Below are positions 7,349 to 15,064 of a DNA stretch of 36,259 nucleotides, piece after piece; position 1 is the first letter of the stretch; each line of letters begins with the position of its first letter. This DNA is from Actinomycetota bacterium (GTDB taxonomy: Bacteria; Actinomycetota; Acidimicrobiia; Spongiisociales; UBA5794). Made by a program: the position numbers and the translations under genes. The stretch is taken from positions 1 through 36,259 of the forward strand of contig JAADIG010000028.1 of assembly GCA_013151445.1 (NCBI GenBank), written 5' to 3'. Below the pieces are notes generated by a model. That model saw only the letters and a program-made list of their open reading frames with translations, did no database searches and was not told where the DNA came from.

Positions 7349-8251
7349 CTACCCGGTTACCTTCTCGCGACTCACGACCCAGGCAGCGAGGATGGCGACA
7401 CCCGAACCCGCGATGGCGATCGGGGCCACAGAATCGTTGCGAACCATCCAACCGAGGAGCAGTGCGACGGGTGGTGTGATGTAGATCGTCACCGATGCCC
7501 GAGAGCCGCCGACACGCCCGATGAGCGTCGTCATCGCCACAAACGCAAGGGCCGTCCCACCAACACCGAGGGCGATCATGGCAAGCAGCGGTGTCATCGC
7601 AAACGAACTCTTGGTGAGTGCGTAACCGCCAAGAGGGAGCGACATCACGAGCGCCGCCAACTGGGAACGCCACAGCACTGGGAGCGCTCCATATTGCTGC
7701 TGCAGGGGTGCCGCGATGTTGATGGAGAGGCCGTAGGAGGCCAGGGCGATCAGAACAAGCAACACGCCAAACGCACTCGACGCAGAGCCAAGACTCGGCA
7801 GCCCCATCAGGACAAGTCCGATCGTCCCGATACCAAGACCCACAATCTGAGTCCTGCTCGGAGTCTTCGCCAGCATGATCGTGGCGATAATCACAGCGAA
7901 AATGGGCACCGCACCGTTCAGCATCCCCGCCAGCGCCGACGTGATCTTCTGCTCTGCGATGGCAAAAAGAACGAACGGAAACGCCATCCAGAAGAAACCC
8001 AGGGCAATGATCGGCCGCAGAGCTTCACGCGGAACGGGGGCACGCGCCTTCGGCAAGAACGTCAGAGTCAGTGCGCCGAAGAAAATCCGAAGAGTCGCAA
8101 TCAGACCGGGTTCGAAAGCAACCAGACCCTCTGCGATGAACAGGAACGAAGCACCCCACGTGATCCCCGCAAACAACATGAGTCCCCACTCTTGGCTCCC
8201 AAACGCGCCCCGGTGCGTCCCCTCGGTTGTCGTCAGTATCTTGTTCACCAC
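7349..8251 (-). CDS. EamA/DMT-family transporter
   Basis: A 300-residue, ten-helix membrane protein of the drug/metabolite transporter superfamily, made of two EamA repeats. Seen: first helix LMLFAGITWGASFLFIAEGL, the end of repeat one with SALAGMLNGAVPIFAVIIAT, and the matching end of repeat two with ASVTIYITPPVALLLGWMV. DMT proteins export metabolites or amino acids; the substrate is not evident. The start is set at GTG 8251, with a second GTG directly after it and ATG 25 codons in as alternatives. It lies 38 nt downstream of ctaB on the same strand and could be read from the ctaAB transcript. Confidence 0.9.
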   Translation of the reverse strand: MVNKILTTTEGTHRGAFGSQEWGLMLFAGITWGASFLFIAEGLVAFEPGLIATLRIFFGALTLTFLPKARAPVPREALRPIIALGFFWMAFPFVLFAIAEQKITSALAGMLNGAVPIFAVIIATIMLAKTPSRTQIVGLGIGTIGLVLMGLPSLGSASSAFGVLLVLIALASYGLSINIAAPLQQQYGALPVLWRSQLAALVMSLPLGGYALTKSSFAMTPLLAMIALGVGGTALAFVAMTTLIGRVGGSRASVTIYITPPVALLLGWMVRNDSVAPIAIAGSGVAILAAWVVSREKVTG

Positions 8252-8289
8252 GTGATGCTAACGGTCCATCAGCGTGCCGGCGGCGACCG

Positions 8290-9201
8290 CTACGCGAGCA
8301 CCACACGGTCGACGATCATCGCAAGAAACACAACCGAAAGATAGATGTTGGAGGCACTAAAGAATGACATCGCAACCTCGGGATCTCGGCGAAGCCCGGG
8401 CAGCAGTCGCACCATCCAGAGACCGGCAAGGGTGCTCGACACGAGATAGATCCAGCCAACACTCCCAGTGACCCAGAGCGCCAGCGCCGCACCGACCATC
8501 ACCACCGAGTACGCCGCGATGTGACCTATCGACTTCTCGACACCAATGACCGCTGGCAGCATCGGCACTCCTGCCCTTGCGTAGTCATCCTTGTATCGAA
8601 TGGCGAGAGCCCAAAAGTGTGGTGGCGTCCAAAAGAAGACGATGGCGAACATGACCCACGGCGCAACCCCGAGATCACCGGTAACAGCGGCCCAGCCGAC
8701 AAGAGCAGGCACGGCCCCGGCGGCCCCACCGATGACGATGTTCTGGACGGTCGAACGCTTCAGGGCCAACGAATAGACGAACACGTAGAACAGCAGTCCG
8801 GCCGTCGAAAGCCACGCAGCCAATGTGTTCGACGACCACGCCAGTACGGCGAAACCGAGCACCCCGAGCACAACACCGAATATCAACGCCGCGCGCGGTG
8901 TGACCTTCCCCATCGGGAGGGGACGATTCTTTGTCCGCGACATGATGCGATCGATATCGATATCAATCACCTGATTGATCGTGTTCGCACCAGCCGCCGA
9001 AAGGGTTCCCCCGAGGAGTGTCCAAAGGACCAAAGCAAGACCGGGTACACCGTCTGCTGCGACGAACATGGCCGGCACGGTCGTCACCAGGAGCAACTCA
9101 ATGATCCGTGGTTTGGTGAGGACGAAATAGACCCCGATACGTTCGCGAACCGTCCTCGGTTTGGCCTGCGGATCTGTGACGGTCACTTTCATCGGAGTCA
9201 T
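8290..9201 (-). CDS. ctaB: Protoheme IX farnesyltransferase (heme O synthase)
   Basis: Transfers a farnesyl group from farnesyl diphosphate to heme b, giving heme O for cytochrome oxidase; an integral membrane UbiA-family enzyme. The 303-residue product has the family signature AGANTINQVIDIDIDRIMSR followed by TKNRPLP (Asp-rich, Mg-prenyl-diphosphate binding), then YSLALKRSTVQNIVIGGAAG, the TPPHFWALAI loop and about nine hydrophobic helices. Its ATG at 9201 overlaps the stop of ctaA by 4 nt (ATGA), so the two steps of heme A formation are translationally coupled. Confidence 0.96.
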   Translation of the reverse strand: MTPMKVTVTDPQAKPRTVRERIGVYFVLTKPRIIELLLVTTVPAMFVAADGVPGLALVLWTLLGGTLSAAGANTINQVIDIDIDRIMSRTKNRPLPMGKVTPRAALIFGVVLGVLGFAVLAWSSNTLAAWLSTAGLLFYVFVYSLALKRSTVQNIVIGGAAGAVPALVGWAAVTGDLGVAPWVMFAIVFFWTPPHFWALAIRYKDDYARAGVPMLPAVIGVEKSIGHIAAYSVVMVGAALALWVTGSVGWIYLVSSTLAGLWMVRLLPGLRRDPEVAMSFFSASNIYLSVVFLAMIVDRVVLA

Positions 9202-10136
9202 ACTGGCACCTCGATCACGTTATCCGCCACCCGCCTTGTGGTTGCAGCAAACATGTAGAACAGATATGCAATCCACAACAGGTCGGCGATCACCAGATGG
9301 AAAACCTGGATCTCGACGGGTGTCAGCAGTGCGATATTCGCCAGACCAACCACGAACTGGAGGCCGATGATGCCCATGATCATCCAGCCACGTTTGCGCG
9401 TTGAACGAGACATCCCAACATCCAAATAGCGGATGATGAAGACGATTCCAATACTGCCACCGATCGCGACTATCGGATGAAGCACTCGGATCTTCAGGAG
9501 GATCGGGGCGGTCGATCCGAACTCCTCAGTGATGGCTGATGCGATCGACTCCGCAGGGAAGAGCGTGTCGGCGAGGGCGTTGAGCGACCCGATGGCAGCG
9601 ATGAGGACCAGGATTCCCGCACCAACCACAAGGACCCGACCCCGGTGTCCCGCATTCGAGATCGAAAAATCGGCTCTCCCGGCGGCCCGCCACGCAACGA
9701 GGGCATAGGCCGCAATGAGGGCGAACGTGTTCATGAGATGTATCGGGACTGCGACAAGTCGGCCAATGGATGCATCCTGCTCGACCCACCCGAAGAGCAC
9801 CAAAGCCGCACCGAGCACCGATTCAAAGAGAAGGAAACCGAACGCGATGACAGCTGCTCGCGTCACAGGGTGACTCTTCCCGAGTTGCATATACGACAAC
9901 ACGATGAGAGCGATCCCCCCGATTACGAGACCGCTCGTCAACATACGATGAGTGAACTCGATGAGCTGCTCGATTGAGTCGGGTATCGGAAAAAGTTGCT
10001 GATCGCATCTTGGCCAGGACTCGCCACATCCGGCTCCCGAGTTAGTTGCCCGGACGAGGGCGCCCGACGATACAACGACAACCACCGCAGTCAACATGGA
10101 CCATGCGGTTCGTGAGAGTGCTCGGCTTGGATTCAT
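9198..10136 (-). CDS. ctaA: Heme A synthase (CtaA/COX15)
   Basis: Oxidises the C8 methyl of heme O to a formyl group, making heme A for aa3-type terminal oxidase. The 312-residue membrane protein has eight hydrophobic helices in two four-helix halves. The first extracytoplasmic loop contains the cysteine pair in SGAGCGESWPRCDQQ, as in the Bacillus CtaA group, and heme-ligand histidines appear in EFTHRMLTSG, VPIHLMNTFAL, RVLHPIVAIGG and VFHLVIADLLW. It is followed by ctaB with a 4-nt overlap and is divergent from the small membrane gene at 10218. Confidence 0.95.
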   Translation of the reverse strand: MNPSRALSRTAWSMLTAVVVVVSSGALVRATNSGAGCGESWPRCDQQLFPIPDSIEQLIEFTHRMLTSGLVIGGIALIVLSYMQLGKSHPVTRAAVIAFGFLLFESVLGAALVLFGWVEQDASIGRLVAVPIHLMNTFALIAAYALVAWRAAGRADFSISNAGHRGRVLVVGAGILVLIAAIGSLNALADTLFPAESIASAITEEFGSTAPILLKIRVLHPIVAIGGSIGIVFIIRYLDVGMSRSTRKRGWMIMGIIGLQFVVGLANIALLTPVEIQVFHLVIADLLWIAYLFYMFAATTRRVADNVIEVPV

Positions 10137-10217
10137 GGCCGAGAGATTACTCCGTCACGGCGGACCGTAAACCACAAGAATCAGGGCGTCGTACACTACT
10201 GAGTGAAGGAGGTTGCG

Positions 10218-10325
10218 GTGAAGCGACTTATCGCTTTCGCGATTCTGGCAGGCATAGCGGTGATGATCTATCGCTACTTCGCCGACGACGTCAGCCGATC
10301 GTCACATTTGGGTGTCCACGAGTGA
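10218..10325 (+). CDS. 35-residue single-helix membrane miniprotein
   Basis: A GTG-initiated frame of 35 codons with an excellent ribosome binding site (AAGGAGGT 5 nt upstream). The product starts MKRLIAFAILAGIAVMIYRY, one membrane helix with a positive N-terminus, followed by a polar tail (FADDVSRSSHLGVHE). The stop codon overlaps the GTG start of the downstream MenH-like hydrolase by 4 nt (GTGA). The binding site and overlap argue for translation; the family is unknown to me. Small proteins with this layout are common in actinobacteria and are often missed because of their length. Confidence 0.75.
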   Translation: MKRLIAFAILAGIAVMIYRYFADDVSRSSHLGVHE

Positions 10326-11116
10326 ACAAACTCGATGGCCATCTCAACGTCCGCCGCTACGGTGCCGACGGTAGCCCGGTGATGATGTTGCACGGGTTCA
10401 CCCTCACCGGAGCAATGTTCGAACCGGTCGCCGACCGAACGACTCTCTCGGTGCACGCACCGGACTTGCCCGGCCATGGAAAAACCACCGTTCACCCGAC
10501 GTTTCCCGAGACGGTGAAGAGCCTCGCCGATTATCTTCGGGATTTCGGCCCAATGCCGGTTGTCGGGTACTCGCTGGGGGGACGAATCGGGGTCCAGGTC
10601 GCTATCGAGCACCCCGAACTGGTTCCGTTGCTCATCCTCATCTCGGCATCGTTTGGTATCCAAGACGTTCAGGAACGTGCCGACCGGGCGGCGCGCGAAA
10701 TAGCACTTGCGAAGTCAATCCGTGCAGGGAGCATCGAAGGGTTCGTTGACCGTTGGCTCACACACCCGGTCGCGGCACCATGCGGACTCGATGACGCCAC
10801 CAAGGCGTGGGACCGGTCTGTCCGCCTCGAGAACACGTCCGACGGTCTCGCGGCAGCCCTCCAAGGGTTGGGCCAGGGCGAACAAGAGTGGCTCGGCGAC
10901 GCGGCACAGTCGCTCCCGATGCACATCATCACGGTGACCGGATCACGCGACGCCAAGTACAGTTCACTCGCCGCGGCGTGGTGCGCCGCAGCCGATCCTG
11001 ACGGCCCCTCACGTTGCCACGTCGTCGTACCTCGGGCCGGCCACAATCTCATCGTGGAACAGCCCGATCATGTCGCCCCGTTGATTGAAAACCTCGTCAA
11101 GTCGGATTCGCCCTGA
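10322..11116 (+). CDS. Alpha/beta hydrolase, MenH-like
   Basis: A 264-residue alpha/beta hydrolase. Oxyanion-hole strand VMMLHGFTLTGAMF, DLPGHGKT, nucleophile elbow VVGYSLGGRIGVQ (Ser of G-Y-S-L-G-G), the acid in VTGSRDAKY and the catalytic His in PRAGHNLIVEQPD are all visible. The elbow, the SF..Q motif (SASFGI) and overall length resemble MenH, which forms SHCHC in menaquinone synthesis by eliminating pyruvate, but no other men gene is in the window, so this is only a suggestion. The GTG at 10322 is chosen because it overlaps the stop of the miniprotein gene; the frame extends upstream but without coding character. Confidence 0.82.
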   Translation: MNKLDGHLNVRRYGADGSPVMMLHGFTLTGAMFEPVADRTTLSVHAPDLPGHGKTTVHPTFPETVKSLADYLRDFGPMPVVGYSLGGRIGVQVAIEHPELVPLLILISASFGIQDVQERADRAAREIALAKSIRAGSIEGFVDRWLTHPVAAPCGLDDATKAWDRSVRLENTSDGLAAALQGLGQGEQEWLGDAAQSLPMHIITVTGSRDAKYSSLAAAWCAAADPDGPSRCHVVVPRAGHNLIVEQPDHVAPLIENLVKSDSP

Positions 11117-11131
11117 CACCAAACCGCGGCC

Positions 11132-12061
11132 CTATTCGACCTCGCCCCCAACACCGAGGACACGGCGAATCACCGCGACGTACTCGTCGGCACGGGTGAT
11201 GACGGACTCATGACGCTCGCCAACGAGTTCGACAACTTCGGTATCAGGAGGAAGCAGTAGGGCAAGTTCATACTGTTGCGCAGGATCGACGATTTGGTCC
11301 TCAGTGGGGATGATCTGGGTGACCGGTGTCGCCCAACTCTTCAACCACTCACGTCCGTCGAACCGCCACACTGCATTTCCAATCTCGTAGTGCAGCGAGC
11401 CATCCTTGCGCATGAGCCCCTCGTACATCCACCGCTCATGCTCGGGGGCGAGACCACCCACCTTCCCGAGATACGAGACTGTTGCGACAGAAAACTCGTG
11501 AAGAGAAACACGCGAGAGGGCCCGCCCCAACCAGAAGATGATTCTCGCAATGACACGGTGCTGGCCGATGGGGCGCGCGGCGGTGCCGCCAAGGACCGCA
11601 TACGACACGAGACCAGGATGACGGTGGACCAACGCCTGCAGGACCATTCCCCCAAGTGAGTAACCGAACACCGCACAACGTTCGATCCCAAGGGCTGAGA
11701 GCATGCCGGCGATGTCATCCGCGATATCTTCCACTTCGGTACCTGTCCGAACCCAGCGAGACCGTCCGTGATTGCGCAGGTCGGGAACGATCACCCTGAA
11801 GTCTTTCGCCAACTGGGGGATGATCCGATAGAAGGTGAGTTCGCCGTCGAGACTCCAGCCGTGCACCAGGACAAGCGGTGGTGCATCCACGGGGCCGACT
11901 TCGCGAACGAACATTTCGTCATCCCCAACAAACACGGTGCGGCCGGGGACACGGATGGGACGAGACTGGGCGTGTCGGCCCGGCGGAGACGGCGACGGAC
12001 CGAAGAGGCGCCATCCGAGCCATCCTGTTGCGGCAAGGCCAAGGAGTTTGCGCAGCTTCAC
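11132..12061 (-). CDS. Membrane-anchored alpha/beta hydrolase
   Basis: A 309-residue hydrolase. From GTG 12061 the product starts with KLRKLLGLAATGWLGWRLF, a signal-anchor, followed by a Pro/Ser linker and the hydrolase domain: LVLVHGWSLDGELTF (oxyanion hole), DLRNHGRS, the nucleophile elbow VFGYSLGGMVLQ, an acid in the region IIPTEDQIVD and the catalytic His in GERHESVI. Likely an esterase or lipase facing outward or at the membrane; substrate unknown. ATG 12079 is an alternative start. GTG 12061 overlaps the stop of a short upstream frame (GTGA). The gene is convergent with the MenH-like gene, 15 nt apart. Confidence 0.83.
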   Translation of the reverse strand: MKLRKLLGLAATGWLGWRLFGPSPSPPGRHAQSRPIRVPGRTVFVGDDEMFVREVGPVDAPPLVLVHGWSLDGELTFYRIIPQLAKDFRVIVPDLRNHGRSRWVRTGTEVEDIADDIAGMLSALGIERCAVFGYSLGGMVLQALVHRHPGLVSYAVLGGTAARPIGQHRVIARIIFWLGRALSRVSLHEFSVATVSYLGKVGGLAPEHERWMYEGLMRKDGSLHYEIGNAVWRFDGREWLKSWATPVTQIIPTEDQIVDPAQQYELALLLPPDTEVVELVGERHESVITRADEYVAVIRRVLGVGGEVE

Positions 12062-12240
12062 GATGTCAGGGCATCGCATGCGAGAACGTGTTCCAAGACT
12101 GGGACACCACCGACGAGGCGCTCTTGATTGATACGTTTCATAGCTGGAATCGTAATCGAGTGGCACCGCTCGCCTTCGGGGAAGACAACTGTGATCGGGC
12201 CACGCTCACAGCTCCTGCGACAGTCGACCTTGTTTCTCAT
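12058..12240 (-). CDS. Possible 60-residue ORF between selD and the hydrolase
   Basis: ATG 12240 opens a 60-codon frame whose TGA overlaps the hydrolase GTG at 12061 (GTGA). The product has four or five cysteines and no recognisable motif (part: GPITVVFPEGERCHS). The only support is the overlap and the lack of any other obvious translation signal for the hydrolase; it may equally be chance. Confidence 0.25.
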   Translation of the reverse strand: MRNKVDCRRSCERGPITVVFPEGERCHSITIPAMKRINQERLVGGVPVLEHVLACDALTS

Positions 12241-12328
12241 GACGGTGCCTTCACCAGGATCCGTTGCTGGCGCCGGTTCGCTGAAACGAGCTGGACGGAC
12301 CGGTCCGTTCCGTTCATGTCCATCGTTG

Positions 12329-13384
12329 CTAGACGACCACAACTGCACCCGATGGGCCATCGGCGAACGCCCGTGAACGGATCACGCCGATGGTCACACC
12401 GGACACGCCTTCTTCCCTCAGCGCCTGGAGCAGCGCCTTCTCCAGGGGGGCCTCGACGGAGATAAGTAGACCGCCCGAGGTTTGTGCATCTGCGAGGGCT
12501 ATTTGCCGCGCACGGTCGTGTGATCCGAAGTTGGTGAAACGCGACACAGCTTCGAGGTTTCGCAGCGTTCCGCCGGGAACCACATCATCACCAATGAGCG
12601 CGTGCACCCCAGCAAAAAATGGAACCGAGTCCCATTGCAGTGTTGTAGATACCTGGGATGCACGAATCATCTCGCCCAGGTGCCCAAGCAACCCGAACCC
12701 CGTGACGTCCGTCGCGGCGTTCACGCCGACGCGTCTCATCGCACGGGCCGCACCGGCGTTTAGGGTCGCCATGGCATCAATCACCGGATCGGCAACCACG
12801 TCGTCGACAAGACCCCGCTTGATACCTGTCGCAACGACGCCACTGCCCAGGGGTTTCGTCAGGACGAGAACATCGCCTGGTGTGGCGCCCGCATTCGTCA
12901 CAAGATCGTCGGGGTGAACAGTTCCAGTGACCGCCAGGCCATACTTTGGTTCATCGTCCGCGATCGTGTGACCACCAAGCAACACGCAGTTCGCTTCCTT
13001 GAGCACCGTCAACCCTCCCGCAAACACTTCCCCGAGCATCTCAAGAGGGAGGGTGTCGCGGGGCCATCCTGCAACCTGGAGGGCACTCAGCGGAGTCGCC
13101 CCCATCGCGTAGATGTCCGACAACGAGTTTGCCGCGCTGATCCGCCCCCAATCGAAGGGATCATCGACGATCGGAGTGAAAAAGTCGACCGTCTGCACAA
13201 TCGCGAGGTCGTCCCTCAGGAGATAGACACCAGCATCATCGGCCGTGCCGAAACCGACGAGCACGTTGGGGTCGGGTTCTGGCATTTGGTTGTGTAAGGG
13301 GCGCAGAACCTGCGCCAGCTCATCAGAACTGAGCTTGCATGCTCAGCCAGCTCCGTGAGAGAACGATGTCAAACGGGGTTGCAC
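12329..13384 (-). CDS. selD: Selenide, water dikinase (SelD) with in-frame UGA-selenocysteine
   Basis: Makes selenophosphate from selenide and ATP, the selenium donor for Sec-tRNA and selenouridine. The 351-residue reading starts at GTG 13384, 7 nt after GGAGGT, and gives RLTSFSHGAG-U14-ACKLSS, the counterpart of E. coli RLTQYSHGAGCGCK whose Cys17 is catalytic. Codon 14 is UGA at 13343-13345; downstream the frame runs on as a normal SelD (DPNVLVGF, DDAGVYLL, QTVDFFTPIVDDPFDWGRI, LLGGHTI, ATDVTGFGLLGHLGEM, DAQTSGGLL). The catalytic Lys is K17. Two hairpins follow the UGA at SECIS distance. Conventional calling would start at ATG 13285 and lose the active site. This implies a complete Sec-decoding system elsewhere in the genome. 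Confidence 0.95.
13300..13345 (-). promoter_or_regulatory. Sec UGA codon and bacterial SECIS-like hairpins in selD
   Basis: The UGA (13343-13345) is followed by two hairpins on the mRNA. The first has 6-bp arms AGCTCA/TGAGCT with loop GTTCTGA, its loop starting 14 nt after UGA. The second has 7-bp arms GGCGCAG/CTGCGCC with loop GTT, its loop starting 34 nt after UGA and beginning with G. The second fits the accepted bacterial SECIS spacing (about 16-37 nt) and the G-in-loop rule; the first resembles the fdhF apical loop but is close. Which one binds SelB is not decidable by eye. Confidence 0.7.
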
Positions 13385-13501
13385 GGATGTCACCTCCTTG
13401 TGCAGCGACAATACCTCATGTCAAGGCCCGACCCGCCGTCTTGCCAGAGAGAGACCTACGACCAATATCGGACTAGGCATTCCCCCGCCCAACGCGCCGA
13501 C

Positions 13502-13529
13502 TTTACGTCGATATGGCAGTGTCTATAGT
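13502..13529 (+). promoter_or_regulatory. Promoter for the short RNA upstream of mgtE
   Basis: TTTACG (13502-13507) and TATAGT (13524-13529) with a 16-nt spacer. The -10 is close to consensus, the -35 moderate. Expected start near 13536. Confidence 0.5.
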
Positions 13530-13535
13530 TCTGCT

Positions 13536-13596
13536 CAGCACGGCTCGTCCGTGCGAACAGGCCCCCTCGTCCCCCCTGGGGGGCCTGTTTTTTTTT
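13536..13596 (+). ncRNA. Putative short two-hairpin RNA or terminated leader of mgtE
   Basis: Just below the TATAGT box the sequence holds a perfect 6-bp hairpin (GCACGG/CCGTGC, 13538-13554) and then a strong intrinsic terminator, giving a transcript of only about 55-60 nt. No reading frame of note fits inside. It could be a small RNA, or a leader whose terminator is conditionally bypassed to express mgtE 56 nt further on. It is too short to be a classical Mg-sensing M-box. No known RNA family is recognised. Confidence 0.45.
13557..13596 (+). terminator. Intrinsic terminator upstream of mgtE
   Basis: Arms ACAGGCCCCC (13557-13566) and GGGGGCCTGT (13579-13588) with a C-rich loop, followed by nine T. 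It is oriented with mgtE but lies upstream of it, so it must end the short RNA described here rather than a protein gene. Confidence 0.8.
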
Positions 13597-13651
13597 GGGG
13601 ATGTTTTCTGGGTTTCGCTGGGTCGTCGCCACGATGCGATAACCTGCCGAA

Positions 13652-15028
13652 ATGCGCCTGAAGTTTCTCAGACCTCGAATCGTGGCCGACGGACTCCGCG
13701 ATTTGGCGCGTCGAAAGCCTGCCGAGGCGGAAGAGTATTTCGATCAACACGCCGGCGAGTGGACCGCGCTGGCGTCGACCAACCCCCACAATGCCGCCGA
13801 CATTCTCGAGGTGATGACCGAGCCATCGGCCGCCCGACTCCTCCAGCGTCTCGCACCGGAAATCGCTGGCGAAGTGCTCAACGAAATGAAGCCGGAGGCG
13901 TCGGCGAATCTGTTCCCTGAACTGTCGACCGAGGTGGCCGCCGGCCTGATCCAGGCGATGGACCCGGACCAGGCAGCCGACATCCTCGGGCACCTGCCGG
14001 ACGAGATTCAAGCGGATCTGCTCACACGGGTTGAGGACCCGGAGAAGGCCGCAATCGTTGACCTCCTTCGTTACGCACCGGACTCAGCCGGTGGCCTGAT
14101 GACGACGGACGTCGTCTCGCTTCCGGTCGGCATAACCGCTGGCGAAGCGATCGAATCGTTGAGACGTATCCACGAAGAACTCGGCAACAACCTCACCTAT
14201 GTCTACGCCGTTGATACCGACAACCGGCTCCGCGGCGTGGTCTCGTTCCGTGAGCTGTTCTTCGCACGCCCGGGCGTGGGACTCGACGAGGTCATGGTGG
14301 AACATCCTATTTCCGTGACCACAACAACCGACCGTGAGGTCGTGTCAGAACTCGTGCAGCGCTACCGGCTCCTAGCCATCCCGGTCGTGGATAACCAACA
14401 CCGGCTCGTTGGGATGGTCAAGGTCGACGAAACCCTTGAGGCAGTCCAGGCCGAGGCAACGGAGGACATTGCGGCGATGGTCGGTGCTGGCACCGAAGAG
14501 ACTGTCTTCACGCCGGTGAGGACGTCCGTCCGAAGACGATTCCCGTGGATCCTGGTGAACCTCCTCATCGGAGCCATCGAAGCGGGAGTGATCCTCCAGT
14601 TCGACGGTGTCATCGCGGACAATGTGCGACTCGCCGCCTTTATGCCGCTGACGGCACTGCTTGCGGGCAACGCCGGGGCACAGAGCCTGGCCGTGATCAT
14701 CCGGGCCATGTCCGTTGGAGATCTGCCCCCCGGCCGGGCCCTTCGTGCGGTTCGTCGAGAGTTCATCGTCGGCGCTCTCAACGGAATCCTTATTGCCGTC
14801 GTTATCGGTATCGGGTCCGCAGCACTTTTCGGTATCGCGACGGCGACGGTGTTCTTCCTGGCAATCCTCGCTGCGTTCTTCGCGGCAGGACTTGCGGGCG
14901 CTGGCATTCCCGTTGTGTTGAGAAGGCTCGGACTCGACCCGGCCCTCGCATCAAACATTTTTCTCACGATGGTCACCGACATCGTCGGTATGGGGGGATT
15001 CCTGTCCGTCGCCGCGATACTGCTGTAA
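13652..15028 (+). CDS. mgtE: MgtE-family magnesium transporter
   Basis: A 458-residue Mg2+ channel/transporter of the inner membrane. Domains: an acidic helical N domain with repeats such as LFPELSTEVAAGLIQAMDPDQAADIL (about 20-130), a CBS pair (about 140-255; DSAGGLMTTDVVSLP, DNRLRGVVSFREL, VMVEHPISV, LLAIPVVDNQHRLVGMVKVDE) and five membrane helices (about 285-458) with LLAGNAGAQSLAVIIRAMS and the final helix TMVTDIVGMGGF, whose Asp corresponds to the pore-lining, Mg-coordinating Asp of Thermus MgtE. In the family the cytosolic domains sense Mg2+ and close the pore. The ATG follows a TAACCT box by 6 nt and lacks a clear ribosome binding site; a terminator-bearing short RNA lies upstream and may be part of its regulation. 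Confidence 0.95.
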   Translation: MRLKFLRPRIVADGLRDLARRKPAEAEEYFDQHAGEWTALASTNPHNAADILEVMTEPSAARLLQRLAPEIAGEVLNEMKPEASANLFPELSTEVAAGLIQAMDPDQAADILGHLPDEIQADLLTRVEDPEKAAIVDLLRYAPDSAGGLMTTDVVSLPVGITAGEAIESLRRIHEELGNNLTYVYAVDTDNRLRGVVSFRELFFARPGVGLDEVMVEHPISVTTTTDREVVSELVQRYRLLAIPVVDNQHRLVGMVKVDETLEAVQAEATEDIAAMVGAGTEETVFTPVRTSVRRRFPWILVNLLIGAIEAGVILQFDGVIADNVRLAAFMPLTALLAGNAGAQSLAVIIRAMSVGDLPPGRALRAVRREFIVGALNGILIAVVIGIGSAALFGIATATVFFLAILAAFFAAGLAGAGIPVVLRRLGLDPALASNIFLTMVTDIVGMGGFLSVAAILL

Positions 15029-15064
15029 CTACAGAAACGGTGCCAGCCCGGAACGTGGGCCGGG

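Noticed and set aside
12329-13285. selD starting at ATG 13285
   Set aside because: This start removes the catalytic loop that is plainly encoded upstream through an in-frame UGA, and it has no good ribosome binding site.
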